Below are positions 33,604 to 42,583 of a stretch of 48,597 nucleotides of DNA, one piece after another. The stretch covers positions 1-48,597 of the forward strand of contig CANHRI010000014.1 in the NCBI GenBank assembly GCA_947463515.1, in the 5' to 3' direction. The notes below the pieces were generated by a model. It searched no databases. It was not told the DNA's origin and was given only the letters and a program-made list of their open reading frames with translations. The position numbers were made by a program, and so were the translations under genes. Positions within the stretch are counted from its first letter, which is position 1; each line of letters begins with the position of its first letter. This DNA comes from Flavobacteriaceae bacterium (GTDB taxonomy: Bacteria > Bacteroidota > Bacteroidia > Flavobacteriales > Flavobacteriaceae).

Positions 33604-34371
33604 TTATTCGAGTGTTAAAACTAGGTTATCGTACGCCAAAAAAACCGAAGCAGGGAGTGTTTTTTCCCGTTCTGCATGAAAGCCCATATGGTGACTAATA
33701 TGCGTTAAATAGGCTTGTTCTGGTTGGACCAAATTTACAAAATCTAATGCTTCCTGCAAATTGAAATGGGTGTCGTGAGGCGCTTCCCGTAAGGCATTCA
33801 CCACCAATACTTTCAGCCCTTTCAACTTATCCAATTCGGCCGCTTCAATGGTTTTGACATCGGTCAAATACGCGAAATCACCTATTCGAAATCCCAAAAC
33901 CGGTAAATCGCCGTGCCAAACACGTATGGGTTGAATAGCAACGCCTCCAATGGTAAAGGGGACCTCAGCATCAATGGAATGGATTTGAACAGCGGGTGCT
34001 CCTGGATACCGATTTTCAGTCGCAAAAATATAGCCATAGCGTTGCATCAAATTGTCAATTACGCGTGATTCGGCAAACACTGGCATGGGACCGTGTTGAA
34101 AATTAAACGGCCGAATGTCATCCAGACCCGCGGTGTGATCGGCATGCTCATGGGTAAAAAGCAAGCCATCAATACGGGTACACCCTGAAGTAAGCATCTG
34201 TTGCCGAAAATCGGGACCACAATCGACTACTAAGGATTGTCCATCCACTTCCACCCATACAGAAACCCGTAGCCGCTTGTCGCGTGGGTCTTGACTTAAG
34301 CAAACGGGATGGTTACTTCCGATGACGGGAATACCTTGTGAAGTACCAGTTCCTAAAAAATAAATTTTCAT
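33604..34371 (-). CDS. MBL-fold metallo-hydrolase (PhnP-like)
   Basis: 255 residues from ATG 34371 (MKIYFLGTGTSQGIPV); a longer frame to 34524 would run across the promoter region and is rejected. The metal-binding motif THEHADH (about 73-79) and SHHMGFH near the C-terminus, LTDVKTIE and the LGTGTSQGIP N-terminus match the PhnP/ElaC-like phosphodiesterase group. In E. coli, PhnP hydrolyses cyclic ribose phosphates, but no phn genes are here, so the substrate is unknown. It is divergent from the 34499 gene; the starts lie 127 bases apart. Confidence 0.92.
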   Translation of the reverse strand: MKIYFLGTGTSQGIPVIGSNHPVCLSQDPRDKRLRVSVWVEVDGQSLVVDCGPDFRQQMLTSGCTRIDGLLFTHEHADHTAGLDDIRPFNFQHGPMPVFAESRVIDNLMQRYGYIFATENRYPGAPAVQIHSIDAEVPFTIGGVAIQPIRVWHGDLPVLGFRIGDFAYLTDVKTIEAAELDKLKGLKVLVVNALREAPHDTHFNLQEALDFVNLVQPEQAYLTHISHHMGFHAEREKTLPASVFLAYDNLVLTLE

Positions 34372-34430
34372 GTAGCACGATTTTTGTGGTAAGCGAGCAA
34401 TAACCCGCGGTAATAAGGCGTAATTTAATA

Positions 34431-34438
34431 CAAAATTA
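34431..34438 (-). promoter_or_regulatory. -7 element of the MBL hydrolase operon
   Basis: TAATTTTG on the minus strand fits TAnnTTTG, about 60 bases before ATG 34371. A TTG 23 bases further upstream (34464-34462) is a weak -33 candidate. Confidence 0.5.
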
Positions 34439-34473
34439 GGATTAATTCCCTTTACATACCGCAATCGTTTTAT

Positions 34474-34481
34474 TAACTTTG
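34474..34481 (+). promoter_or_regulatory. -7 element of the 487-aa conserved gene
   Basis: TAACTTTG, 17 bases before ATG 34499, with TTTA 19 bases upstream as a near -33 element. Confidence 0.6.
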
Positions 34482-34498
34482 CGAGGCATACAAGAATT

Positions 34499-35962
34499 AT
34501 GGCTAGTAACGAATTAAACATCAAGTTAAAAGGTGATCGTGTAATTACACAGATTCCGACGACAAAGGATAAGGCCTTACGGATTAACCTGAACGAAAAT
34601 ATTTACGGAACCTTTGCAGAAATTGGAGCAGGTCAAGAAACAGTGCGTCATTTCTTTCGCGCAGGAGGATCGTCGGGGACTATCGCTAAGGCCATGTCGG
34701 CTTACGATAAAGATTTCAGTGATGCGATTTACGGCAATGAAGACGATGGTCGCTATGTGACCGAAAGCCGTTTGAAAAAAATGTTGAACCATGAAGTTCG
34801 CTTAATTGAAGAGCGTTTGAAGCGGGATAAGCATCCCAATAAAATGTTTTTCAGTTATGCCAATACGGTAGCGACGATTGATTTTGCAAAACAATTCAAA
34901 GGCCACGGTTGGGTTGGTATCAAATACCAAGTTGAACCCGATGAGGATTATAATGAAATCACCCTTCACATTCGTTTTAAAGAAAATGATGCCCGTTTGC
35001 AACAAGAAACGTTGGGTATTTTGGGTGTGAATTTGATTTATGGGGCGTTCTACAAATACAACGACCCCAAGAAACTATTGCGCTACCTCTACGATCATTT
35101 GGACAAAGACCAACTGGAAATCGATACCATCAACTTTTCGGGACCTCGATTTGCCAACGTTGACAACCGATTGATCAGTTTGCAATTGGTTCGTAACGGA
35201 ATGACCGATGCCGTAATGTTTGGCCCAGATGGAAAAAACATACTCCCCGCCGCGGTTTTATATAAGAAAAACATCTTGGCGATTCGCGGAAGTTTCCGCC
35301 CCGTGACCAAAGTAAACATGGACATGTACGAGAAATCGTTGGAAATGTTCTATCAGGAAAACAAAGTTGAAAAAGAAAACACCTTTGTCGTTTTTGAAAT
35401 TACGCTTTCTAACCTACGTTCGGAAGGGGAAATTGATGAACGCGACTTTATGGACCGTGCCGAATTGCTATGTAAATTAGGGCAAACGGTTATGATATCC
35501 AATTTCCAAGAGTACTATCGCGTTGTGGAGTACTTCTCCAGCTATACCAAAGCCCGTATGGGATTGGCCATGGGTGTGAACAATTTGATTGATATTTTTG
35601 ATGAAAAATACTACCGCCATTTGAGTGGTGGAATTTTGGAAGCCTTTGGTAAATTATTCTACCGCGATCTCAAAGTATATCTCTACCCGATGGAAGAAAA
35701 TGGAGAGATTATCACGTCACAAAACTTAAAAGTTCACCCACGAATGAAAGAGTTGTACAAGTTCTTTGCGTACAATGGAAAAGTGGTGGATGTAACCGAC
35801 TTTGACCGAGGTAATCTAAAGATTTTCTCACGCGAAGTATTGAAAATGATAACGAATGGCACGCCGGGTTGGGAAGCCATGTTGCCCGAAGGGACAGCAG
35901 ATTTAATTAAACAACATCATTTGTTTGGATACGACCCCAATCGCGTATTGGAAGAAGCATAA
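34499..35962 (+). CDS. Conserved 487-residue cytoplasmic protein, function unknown
   Basis: 487 residues, no signal peptide or membrane helix. The start (ASNELNIKLKGDRVITQIP) and AEIGAGQETVRHFFRAGGSSGTIAKAMSAYDKDFSDAIYG (about 40-80) look highly conserved. I recall close relatives throughout Flavobacteriia annotated as TonB-dependent receptor or nicotinate-nucleotide adenylyltransferase, but neither fits: there is no barrel, plug, signal peptide or HxGH motif. GAGQE and AGGSSGT could bind a nucleotide or phosphate, which is a guess. The protein is monocistronic, with its own promoter and terminator, as expected of a stably expressed housekeeping gene. Confidence 0.9.
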   Translation: MASNELNIKLKGDRVITQIPTTKDKALRINLNENIYGTFAEIGAGQETVRHFFRAGGSSGTIAKAMSAYDKDFSDAIYGNEDDGRYVTESRLKKMLNHEVRLIEERLKRDKHPNKMFFSYANTVATIDFAKQFKGHGWVGIKYQVEPDEDYNEITLHIRFKENDARLQQETLGILGVNLIYGAFYKYNDPKKLLRYLYDHLDKDQLEIDTINFSGPRFANVDNRLISLQLVRNGMTDAVMFGPDGKNILPAAVLYKKNILAIRGSFRPVTKVNMDMYEKSLEMFYQENKVEKENTFVVFEITLSNLRSEGEIDERDFMDRAELLCKLGQTVMISNFQEYYRVVEYFSSYTKARMGLAMGVNNLIDIFDEKYYRHLSGGILEAFGKLFYRDLKVYLYPMEENGEIITSQNLKVHPRMKELYKFFAYNGKVVDVTDFDRGNLKIFSREVLKMITNGTPGWEAMLPEGTADLIKQHHLFGYDPNRVLEEA

Positions 35963-35968
35963 AATAAG

Positions 35969-35996
35969 AAGCCCCGAAATGACTCGGGGCTTTTTT
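35969..35996. terminator. Bidirectional terminator between the 487-aa gene and bcp
   Basis: AAGCCCCGA pairs with TCGGGGCTT across a 6-base loop, followed by TTTTTT on the plus strand. Its position between convergent genes fits dual use. Confidence 0.88.
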
Positions 35997-35997
35997 G

Positions 35998-36450
35998 TTA
36001 GGGTAAAATTTGTGCCGCATGGGCTTTTGTTTTTACATCGGTAATGACCTCATCAATCACGCCCTCTTCATTGATCACAAAGGTGGTGCGGTGGATGCCA
36101 TCGTATTCTTTCCCCATAAATTTTTTGGGACCCCAAACCCCAAACGCTTGAATCACGGATTTATCTTCATCTGCCAACAATGGAAATGGGAATTCATACT
36201 TATTTTTAAAACTCGCCTGTGCTTTTGCCGAATCAGCACTTACGCCGAGTAAGGCATAATTTTGGGCTTCAAAACGGGCATAATTGTCCCGTAAGTCACA
36301 AGCTTCTGCAGTACAGCCGGGCGTATTGGCTTTGGGGTAAAAGAATACAACTAATTTTTTACCCTTGTAATCCGCCAAGGTATGCACATTTCCATCTTGA
36401 TCTTTGCCCGAAAATAAAGGGGCAGTATCGCCTTTTTTTAAAGTGGTCAT
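35998..36450 (-). CDS. bcp: Thioredoxin-dependent thiol peroxidase (Bcp/PrxQ)
   Basis: 150 residues. The peroxidatic Cys46 sits in NTPGCTAEAC and Cys51 is in the resolving position, the PrxQ pattern with four residues between them. FFYPKANTPGCT and GVSADS are family marks, and the end HAAQIL is normal. The enzyme reduces hydrogen peroxide and organic hydroperoxides with thioredoxin in the cytoplasm. It is divergent from nth; the starts are 56 bases apart. Confidence 0.95.
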   Translation of the reverse strand: MTTLKKGDTAPLFSGKDQDGNVHTLADYKGKKLVVFFYPKANTPGCTAEACDLRDNYARFEAQNYALLGVSADSAKAQASFKNKYEFPFPLLADEDKSVIQAFGVWGPKKFMGKEYDGIHRTTFVINEEGVIDEVITDVKTKAHAAQILP

Positions 36451-36506
36451 CGTATTTTTTATTTGTTAGCGTTTGACGTAAATTTATACTCTTTAAAAGT
36501 ACAAAA

Positions 36507-37163
36507 ATGACTCAGAAGGAACGCGCAACGTTTGTTATAAATACGTTAAAAGACCTCTACCCTACCATTCCCATTCCTTTGGAACATAAAGATTCGTATA
36601 CGCTATTAATTGCGGTTTTGCTTTCAGCCCAATGTACGGATGTTCGGGTAAATTTAACCACACCTCATCTTTTTGCAAAAGCGGACAATCCTTATGCTAT
36701 GGTGAAATTATCTGTTGAAACGATACGAGAAATCATTAAACCTTGCGGACTCTCACCGATGAAATCCAAAGCCATACACGGCTTATCACAGCTATTAATT
36801 GATCATTACAACGGTGAAGTGCCCCAAAGTTTTGAAGCCCTTGAGGCCTTACCGGGTGTGGGACATAAAACAGCAAGTGTGGTGATGAGTCAGGCCTTTG
36901 GTGTACCGGCATTTCCAGTAGATACACATATTCACCGTTTGATGTACCGTTGGGGATTATCCAATGGGAAAAGTGTGGTTCAAACCGAACGAGATGCCAA
37001 AAAACTATTTCCCGAAGCATCTTGGAATGATTTGCATTTACAAATTATATGGTATGGAAGGGAGTACTCGCCTGCACGGGGATGGGACCTAGAAAAAGAC
37101 ATAATTACGAAAACCATCGGGCGAAAATCGGTACTCAAAGAAGCGCAAAAAAAATCCCGATAA
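36507..37163 (+). CDS. nth: Endonuclease III lacking the C-terminal Fe-S cysteines
   Basis: 218 residues. The HhH motif LPGVGHKTASVV has the catalytic Lys121 and VDTHIHR gives the catalytic Asp139, equal to E. coli K120/D138, so glycosylase/AP-lyase activity for oxidised pyrimidines is expected. But the C-terminal region, where E. coli has four Cys ligating [4Fe-4S], reads WYGREYSPARGWDLEKDI and has no cysteine at all; the only cysteines are C43 and C80. The protein therefore lacks the cluster. I recall the same ending in other Flavobacteria, unverified. ATG 36507 is the start; the frame ends in a hairpin (37156-37177). Confidence 0.93.
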   Translation: MTQKERATFVINTLKDLYPTIPIPLEHKDSYTLLIAVLLSAQCTDVRVNLTTPHLFAKADNPYAMVKLSVETIREIIKPCGLSPMKSKAIHGLSQLLIDHYNGEVPQSFEALEALPGVGHKTASVVMSQAFGVPAFPVDTHIHRLMYRWGLSNGKSVVQTERDAKKLFPEASWNDLHLQIIWYGREYSPARGWDLEKDIITKTIGRKSVLKEAQKKSR

Positions 37164-37177
37164 TGCACGTTATCGGG
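37156..37177. terminator. Hairpin at the end of nth
   Basis: CCCGATAA-TGCACG-TTATCGGG: an 8-bp perfect stem overlapping the nth stop codon. It lacks a plus-strand T run; on the minus strand it is followed by a run of T's (the complement of AAAAAAAAT), so it may terminate the sigma-factor operon. Confidence 0.6.
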
Positions 37178-37186
37178 ATCATGGAT

Positions 37187-37330
37187 TTAATTGGTAATCA
37201 GTTCGAAGTTCATTCGGCTGGTTTTTACAATTTTCAAGGCTTTTGAATAATTCAGTAAAAACTGCACCGTTTCTTTTTTGGGCAACCGTTTCGGACCCGA
37301 AAAGGCTTTTTGAGAGTAAAGTTTCGCCAT
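37187..37330 (-). CDS. Conserved-looking small protein, 47 aa
   Basis: A 144-base frame downstream of the sigma factor, starting at ATG 37330 (MAKLYSQKAFSGPKRLPKK) and ending ELITN-TAA. It is highly basic (about 11 K/R in 47), with a central helix ETVQFLLNYSKALKIVKT. I recall proteins of this kind just downstream of this sigma factor in Flavobacteria, unverified. It overlaps the shadow frame 37179-37379 on the same strand. The gap from the sigma stop to this start is 55 bases. It may be co-transcribed; no function known. Confidence 0.7.
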   Translation of the reverse strand: MAKLYSQKAFSGPKRLPKKETVQFLLNYSKALKIVKTSRMNFELITN

Positions 37331-37385
37331 AGATGTTAATTTGCGTGTTATTCCCATCTATAACGTTACCGTACGTCAAATATTG

Positions 37386-37970
37386 TTAATTGGTTAAAAT
37401 AATTTTATTTTTTTCAATCACTTTTCGCAAGTTCATCAACGCATAGCGCATTCTTCCTAGCGCGGTATTGATACTCACCCCCGTAATTTCAGCAATTTCG
37501 TTGAAACTCAGGTCCTGATAAATCCGCATCACCAATACTTCTTTTTGGTCCGCAGGCAATTCTTGGATGATTCGACGCAAATCCTCTTCAATGACCTGAC
37601 TGATCATCAAACCTTCGATGGTTTTGGAATCGTCTTTGATGACCGAAAAGATGGAAAATTCATCCGTATCACGCACCACAGGCATTTTCTTGTTTTTTCG
37701 AAAATGGTCTACAATAAGGTTGTGAGCAATACGCATAACCCAAGGTAAAAACTTCCCTTCCTCGTTGTAAGCATTCGATTTTAACGTTTTAATTACCTTA
37801 ATAAAGGTATCTTGAAAGATGTCGTCTGCTACATCCCGATCGGGTAACTTGGAATAGATAAATCCATAGATTTTGGATTGATGCCGGTTGATTAACATTG
37901 CCAAGGCATTTTCATTGCCTGCAATGTATTGCTGTACTAAGACAGAATCGGAGAGATGAGTTGTAGCCAT
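37386..37970 (-). CDS. RNA polymerase sigma-70 factor, ECF type
   Basis: 194 residues. Region 2 (about 20-95) has KIYGFIYSKLPDRDVADDIFQDTFIKV and WVMRIAHNLIVDHFRK. Region 4 (about 125-185) has LPADQKEVLVMRIYQDLSFNEIAEITGVSINTALGRMRYALMNLRK. No zinc-binding anti-sigma gene lies next to it. An anti-sigma-independent ECF factor is suggested, but it may be controlled elsewhere. Likely targets: surface or stress genes. Upstream lies a 540-base gap (37971-38527) containing a hairpin and a relic gene. Confidence 0.93.
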   Translation of the reverse strand: MATTHLSDSVLVQQYIAGNENALAMLINRHQSKIYGFIYSKLPDRDVADDIFQDTFIKVIKTLKSNAYNEEGKFLPWVMRIAHNLIVDHFRKNKKMPVVRDTDEFSIFSVIKDDSKTIEGLMISQVIEEDLRRIIQELPADQKEVLVMRIYQDLSFNEIAEITGVSINTALGRMRYALMNLRKVIEKNKIILTN

Positions 37971-38132
37971 AGCAAACCCTTTTTAGTGATTTTTTTGTTT
38001 CTGTTGTCAATCTAAAAAGTAGTTTTTTACGCTATAGGCAAAAGATTTTGGTGTTAAGTAATAGCCAAATTTAATATAATATTTTTTTAATATGCAAGTT
38101 TCTTTCGATAAATTAACATATTGCACCAAAAA

Positions 38133-38174
38133 ATCCCAAAATAAAGCGGCGGAAACCACGTTACTTTGGGATTC
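38133..38174. terminator. Long-loop hairpin near the relic sorting domain
   Basis: AAATCCCAAA pairs with TTTGGGATT with an intervening loop of about 22 bases (38133-38174). It lies directly downstream of the minus-strand relic at 38195 and has A/T runs, so it may be the old gene's terminator. Confidence 0.55.
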
Positions 38175-38194
38175 ATTTTTTATGAAATTCGCTG

Positions 38195-38389
38195 CTATTG
38201 TTGCGTGATGACCACTTTTTGGGTACGCTTCTGCCCCTCTGCATAAACGGTTACCAAATACAATCCCGGGGCTAGCGCCTGAATCGGAATGCGATTGGTA
38301 GCGGTGTAAGCTGTTAAAACCTCTTGTCCCATCATATCATGAATAGCCACTTTGTCAATAGGTAATGTACATTTAAATAGTGATTTCTT
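38195..38389 (-). pseudogene. Remnant of a T9SS type A sorting domain
   Basis: The minus strand reads, up to the stop TAG at 38195-38197, KVAIHDMMGQEVLTAYTATN then IPIQALAPGLYLVTVYAEGQ and KRTQKVVITQQ. This is the C-terminal Por secretion tail (TIGR04183-like) with the conserved GxYxVxV..G...T.KVV pattern. Upstream of about 38390 the frame hits a stop with no start codon or passenger domain. It is an orphan C-terminal end, probably left when a secreted-protein gene was deleted. The NP motif that begins a full domain is missing. Confidence 0.75.
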
Positions 38390-38507
38390 AGGCGGGTAAA
38401 ATTAAAAAATGAAAAAGAAGAAATGAAAAATTGCCCATTAAAGCTAAAATCCTCTTAAAAATGGACGCAAAAGCTTTGGCAATAGAGGCCAAAAAATGGG
38501 GAATGTG

Positions 38508-38515
38508 TATCTTTG
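38508..38515 (+). promoter_or_regulatory. -7 element of uvrA
   Basis: TATCTTTG; it overlaps the alternative TTG start at 38513, so ATG 38528 is taken as the real start. Confidence 0.55.
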
Positions 38516-38527
38516 AAAAAAAAAGAA

Positions 38528-41317
38528 ATGCTATCGGAAAAGTTAGTCGAATTAGAGCCCAAAAAACACATTCTAATCAAAGGGGCTAGTATTCACAATC
38601 TTAAACATCTTAACCTCGCCATTCCTCGCAACCAACTGGTCGTTATCACAGGACTATCGGGTTCAGGAAAGTCGTCAATTGCTTTTGACACCCTCTATGC
38701 AGAAGGACAACGACGTTATGTAGAAAGTTTATCAGCTTATGCCCGTCAATTTCTGGGTCGCCTAGATAAACCCAAGGTTGAATATATCAAAGGAATCGCG
38801 CCAGCTATAGCTATTGAGCAAAAAGTCAACACCACCAATGCGCGTTCGACCGTAGGTACCTCTACAGAAATTTACGACTACTTAAAATTGCTTTACGCAC
38901 GTATTGGGAAAACTATTTCACCGATTTCGGGAAATGAAGTAAAAAAAGATACCGTTTCTTCTGTTATTGACCATGTGAAGACCTTAGAGCCCGAAACCCG
39001 TTGGTTGCTGCTTGCTCCTATTCATGTGGAAGAAGGTAGAGCCTTAGAAGACAAACTCAACGTTCTTCTACAACAAGGATTTATCCGTATTTTGGTGGAC
39101 AATGAAATGCTGCGTCTGGATGAAATTGACCTAAAATCGGTCCCCAAGGAAAATATTCGTTTAGTTATTGATCGCATTGTGGTCAAAGAGGAAGAGGCCT
39201 TTTACAACCGTTTAGCCGATGCCATTCAAACGGCTTTTTATGAAGGAAAAGGAACCTGCTACATTGCGTCAGTAGATCACGAAATTTGTACTGAATTCAA
39301 TACCAACTTTGAACTTGATGGGTTGACCTTCCTTGAACCCAACATTCATTTGTTCAGTTTTAACAATCCCTATGGCGCTTGCCCGCGTTGTGAAGGCTAT
39401 GGAAATATTATCGGTATCGATGAAGATTTAGTTATTCCTAATACGGCTTTATCGGTATTTGAAAATGCAATTTTTCCCTGGCGTGGCGAAAGCATGAGTT
39501 GGTATCGGGATCAATTGGTAAACAACGCCTACAAATTTGATTTCCCCATTCACAAACCGTTTTTCCAATTGGAACCCGCCCAAAAAGAATTGGTGTGGCA
39601 GGGAAATAGCTACTTCGTCGGGTTGCATGATTTTTTTAAAGAATTAGAGGAAAAAAACTATAAAATACAAAATCGGGTAATGCTATCCCGTTACCGTGGA
39701 AAAACGAAATGTCCAGTATGTAAGGGAAAACGGCTACGTTCGGAAGCGCAATATGTGCACGTTGGAGGGAGAACCCTAGGCGAACTCGTTGATATGCCTA
39801 TTCGTTCGTTATTGCCTTTTTTTGAAACACTTCACTTGTCGCAACACGATGCTCAAGTGGCCAAAAGACTCTTGTTAGAAATTCAAAACCGTTTGCGTTT
39901 TTTAAAAAATGTAGGCTTAGATTACCTTACATTAAACCGCAACTCGGCTACACTCTCGGGCGGAGAATCGCAACGTATTAATTTGGCGACCTCGCTAGGC
40001 AGCAGTTTAGTGGGTTCGATGTACATTCTTGACGAACCTAGTATCGGTTTGCATCCCAAAGACACAGAATTGCTTATTGAAGTCTTAAAAAACCTACGCG
40101 ATTTGGGCAATACGGTCATTGTTGTAGAACATGACGAAGATATCATGCGGGAAGCCGATATGATTATCGATATTGGTCCCGAAGCGGGAAGTTTGGGAGG
40201 AGAATTGGTGGCACAAGGCACTTTTTCCGAAATTTTAGAAGCCAACTCGTTAACGGCTCAATATTTAAACGGAAAAATGGAAATTCAAGTGCCTACAGTT
40301 CGAAGAAAATGGTCGGCTTACATCGACATTTTAGGGGCACGCGAACACAATCTGCAAAACGTAGACGTCCGATTTCCTTTGGAGTGTCTCACTGTAATTA
40401 CAGGAGTTTCAGGCAGTGGTAAGAGTACATTGGTCAAAAAAATTCTTTTCCCTGCCTTACAAAAAAAACTGGAGGGCATCGGTGAAAAAGCGGGTCAATT
40501 TAGCGATATGCAAGGCCACTACCACCGTATTCATCATATCGAATATGTAGATCAAAATCCGATTGGCCGAAGCTCCCGTTCGAATCCCGTAACCTACATC
40601 AAAGCTTATGATGATATTCGGGATCTGTTTGCCAAGGAAAAACTATCCAAAATTCGCGGCTACCAACCCAAACATTTTTCTTTTAATGTAGATGGAGGGC
40701 GCTGTGAAACGTGTAAAGGAGACGGAACGATCAATGTAGAAATGGTATTTATGGCCGATGTAGAATTGCCTTGTGAAACCTGCGGCGGCAAACGTTTTAA
40801 GAAAGAAATTTTGGAAGTTCAATGTAACGGACTCAACATCGACGCGATACTCAACTTAACCATTGATGAGGCCATTGCCTTTTTTAAAAAGCACGAACTA
40901 AATAAAATTGTACAAAAATTACAACCTTTACAAGATGTAGGTCTAGGATATGTGCAGTTGGGACAGTCTTCGTCAACTTTATCGGGCGGTGAAGCGCAAC
41001 GAATAAAACTCGCTTCATTTCTAGTGAAAGGCGCAACCAAGGAAAAAGCACTATTTGTTTTTGATGAACCCACCACTGGACTTCATTTTCACGACATCAA
41101 GAAGTTACTCGCATCGTTTGAAGCACTCATCGAAAAAGGCCACTCTATCATCGTAATTGAGCACAATTTGGATTTAATCAAATGTGCCGATTGGATTATT
41201 GATTTGGGTCCGGAGGGAGGCGAAAGAGGAGGGCAATTGATGGCTTTTGGAACTCCTGAGGAAATTGCTAAGAATCCGGAATCGATAACAGGCCAATACT
41301 TAAAAGCAAAGTTATAA
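38528..41317 (+). CDS. uvrA: UvrABC excinuclease subunit A
   Basis: 929 residues from ATG 38528. Two ABC ATPase domains: Walker [10 protein letters not shown] (about 42-50) and GVSGSGKST in the second half, signature motifs [12 protein letters not shown] and [12 protein letters not shown], and Walker [12 protein letters not shown] and [11 protein letters not shown]. Zn modules: [10 protein letters not shown]...CETC (C-terminal) and the [10 protein letters not shown] loop are present. However, the first zinc module has only ACPRC; the CxxC expected before it is replaced by NFELDGLTF (39301-39340). That seems lineage typical from memory. The protein scans DNA for bulky lesions and loads UvrB. 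It is transcribed alone and ends at a bidirectional terminator. Confidence 0.95.
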   Translation: MLSEKLVELEPKKHILIKGASIHNLKHLNLAIPRNQLVVITGLSGSGKSSIAFDTLYAEGQRRYVESLSAYARQFLGRLDKPKVEYIKGIAPAIAIEQKVNTTNARSTVGTSTEIYDYLKLLYARIGKTISPISGNEVKKDTVSSVIDHVKTLEPETRWLLLAPIHVEEGRALEDKLNVLLQQGFIRILVDNEMLRLDEIDLKSVPKENIRLVIDRIVVKEEEAFYNRLADAIQTAFYEGKGTCYIASVDHEICTEFNTNFELDGLTFLEPNIHLFSFNNPYGACPRCEGYGNIIGIDEDLVIPNTALSVFENAIFPWRGESMSWYRDQLVNNAYKFDFPIHKPFFQLEPAQKELVWQGNSYFVGLHDFFKELEEKNYKIQNRVMLSRYRGKTKCPVCKGKRLRSEAQYVHVGGRTLGELVDMPIRSLLPFFETLHLSQHDAQVAKRLLLEIQNRLRFLKNVGLDYLTLNRNSATLSGGESQRINLATSLGSSLVGSMYILDEPSIGLHPKDTELLIEVLKNLRDLGNTVIVVEHDEDIMREADMIIDIGPEAGSLGGELVAQGTFSEILEANSLTAQYLNGKMEIQVPTVRRKWSAYIDILGAREHNLQNVDVRFPLECLTVITGVSGSGKSTLVKKILFPALQKKLEGIGEKAGQFSDMQGHYHRIHHIEYVDQNPIGRSSRSNPVTYIKAYDDIRDLFAKEKLSKIRGYQPKHFSFNVDGGRCETCKGDGTINVEMVFMADVELPCETCGGKRFKKEILEVQCNGLNIDAILNLTIDEAIAFFKKHELNKIVQKLQPLQDVGLGYVQLGQSSSTLSGGEAQRIKLASFLVKGATKEKALFVFDEPTTGLHFHDIKKLLASFEALIEKGHSIIVIEHNLDLIKCADWIIDLGPEGGERGGQLMAFGTPEEIAKNPESITGQYLKAKL

Positions 41318-41319
41318 TG

Positions 41320-41350
41320 AAAAACCCCTTCTCATCATGAAGGGGTTTTT
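41320..41350. terminator. Bidirectional terminator between uvrA and the M28 peptidase
   Basis: AAAAACCCCTTC pairs with GAAGGGGTTTTT across a 7-base loop, 12-bp perfect stem. It lies between the converging genes. Confidence 0.9.
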
Positions 41351-41358
41351 GCTATTTT

Positions 41359-42540
41359 TTATTCTAAAACAATCTTCCGGGTAACTCTGGTAGAATCCGA
41401 TTCCATAACCGCCATATACATACCACGAGCCAAATGACCTACGGCAAACCCCTTGACCAAAGGCGCATCGGTAACCGCTTGGGATAATACAATTTTACCG
41501 GTGCTGTCTATCAAGCTAAATTGATACTCATTTTTGGGAAATGTCCCCAAATTCCAATAAATCTCATTCGTCGCTGGATTGGGGAAAACCGACATTTGAT
41601 ATTCCTGCACTGACGATGTGCTTAGGGTTGTACTCGCCACGGCAAAATGCAACATTGCCCCCGTAGCAGCTTGGGCCACTTTGTAGTTGTACACCGGATC
41701 CATATTGACCAATAAATCGGTGACGGTGTGTCGATGCGTCGTTTCATTGGTTTCATAAAACCCCGTGATGATTTCACCATTATCTTCAAAGGTCATGTAA
41801 TCGGACGCATAGGTATACGACAAATTGGTATTAAGGGGCGAATACAGTTCAGTACACGTAATCAATTGTTGCGTCATGGCATTGGAAGCCGCATTATTGG
41901 AAGTTGGACTCCCTGTATCGCGCTCACAAGTAATGGTATCGTTGATATCTCCGGCAACTCCGCCTACTTGATCAATATTGAATACCAAACGGATACTCAT
42001 TTTGGGGGTGGTGCCATTGACAACGGTGTTGACATAATTTTGACTTCCACGCAAACCATCTTCTTCCCCCGAGAAATTGATAAAACGAATGGAATATTCC
42101 GTGGGGACATTTTGCAATAAACGCGCGACTTCCAAAATAGCCGCTACCCCACTCCCATTATCATTGGTCCCTGTACCTACAATAGAATCATAATGACCAC
42201 ATATAATGACATAGGTATTGGGATAGGTGGTTCCGATTTTGGTGACTACTAAATTTTTACACACGGCTGACGAACCCGAATAGGTATAGGAAAACTCTTG
42301 AAGCTGGTTGGCCGTGTAGCCGTAGCTAAGGTATTTGCTCTTCAACCAATCTAAAGTATTTTGCAACGCTGCGGTGCCGCGACGTTTTACACCTAAATCT
42401 TCAAACTCAGTCAAATTGTTCGTGACATTCGTTTGAGAACACTGATTGGCAATGTCGGCATAGGCTTGAATAAAAGATTGGGCATTTGAGACAAATTGAA
42501 ATCCAATTAAAGAAAAGAGGACCAGTAGGTATTTTTTCAT
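41359..42540 (-). CDS. Secreted M28 aminopeptidase with T9SS sorting domain
   Basis: 393 residues. A signal peptide (MKKYLLVLFSLIGFQFVSNAQ), then an M28 catalytic domain: ICGHYDSI with the His ligand (about 113-120), a GTNDNGSGVAAILEVAR Asp ligand (about 124), FSGEEDGLRGS (Glu, about 155), VFNIDQVG and the late His in THRHTVTD. The C-terminal 80 residues contain VFPNPATNEIYW, FSLIDSTGKIVLSQ, GMYMAVMES and KIVLE, a Por secretion tail (type A). The enzyme should be exported by type IX secretion and removes N-terminal residues from peptides outside the cell. It is monocistronic. Confidence 0.94.
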   Translation of the reverse strand: MKKYLLVLFSLIGFQFVSNAQSFIQAYADIANQCSQTNVTNNLTEFEDLGVKRRGTAALQNTLDWLKSKYLSYGYTANQLQEFSYTYSGSSAVCKNLVVTKIGTTYPNTYVIICGHYDSIVGTGTNDNGSGVAAILEVARLLQNVPTEYSIRFINFSGEEDGLRGSQNYVNTVVNGTTPKMSIRLVFNIDQVGGVAGDINDTITCERDTGSPTSNNAASNAMTQQLITCTELYSPLNTNLSYTYASDYMTFEDNGEIITGFYETNETTHRHTVTDLLVNMDPVYNYKVAQAATGAMLHFAVASTTLSTSSVQEYQMSVFPNPATNEIYWNLGTFPKNEYQFSLIDSTGKIVLSQAVTDAPLVKGFAVGHLARGMYMAVMESDSTRVTRKIVLE

Positions 42541-42575
42541 GGGGTAATCTTCAATAAAGTGGTTTGTTGTGGAGT

Positions 42576-42583
42576 CAAATATA
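42576..42583 (-). promoter_or_regulatory. -7 element of the secreted peptidase
   Basis: TATATTTG on the minus strand, 36 bases before ATG 42540. No good -33 element was seen. Confidence 0.5.

Noticed and set aside
37179..37379. 66-residue minus-strand frame downstream of the sigma factor
   Set aside because: It overlaps the better-looking 47-residue frame at 37187-37330 on the same strand; its composition is poor and it is probably a shadow.
38513..38515. TTG start of uvrA
   Set aside because: It lies within the TATCTTTG -7 element, so it would not be in the transcript; ATG 38528 is preferred.
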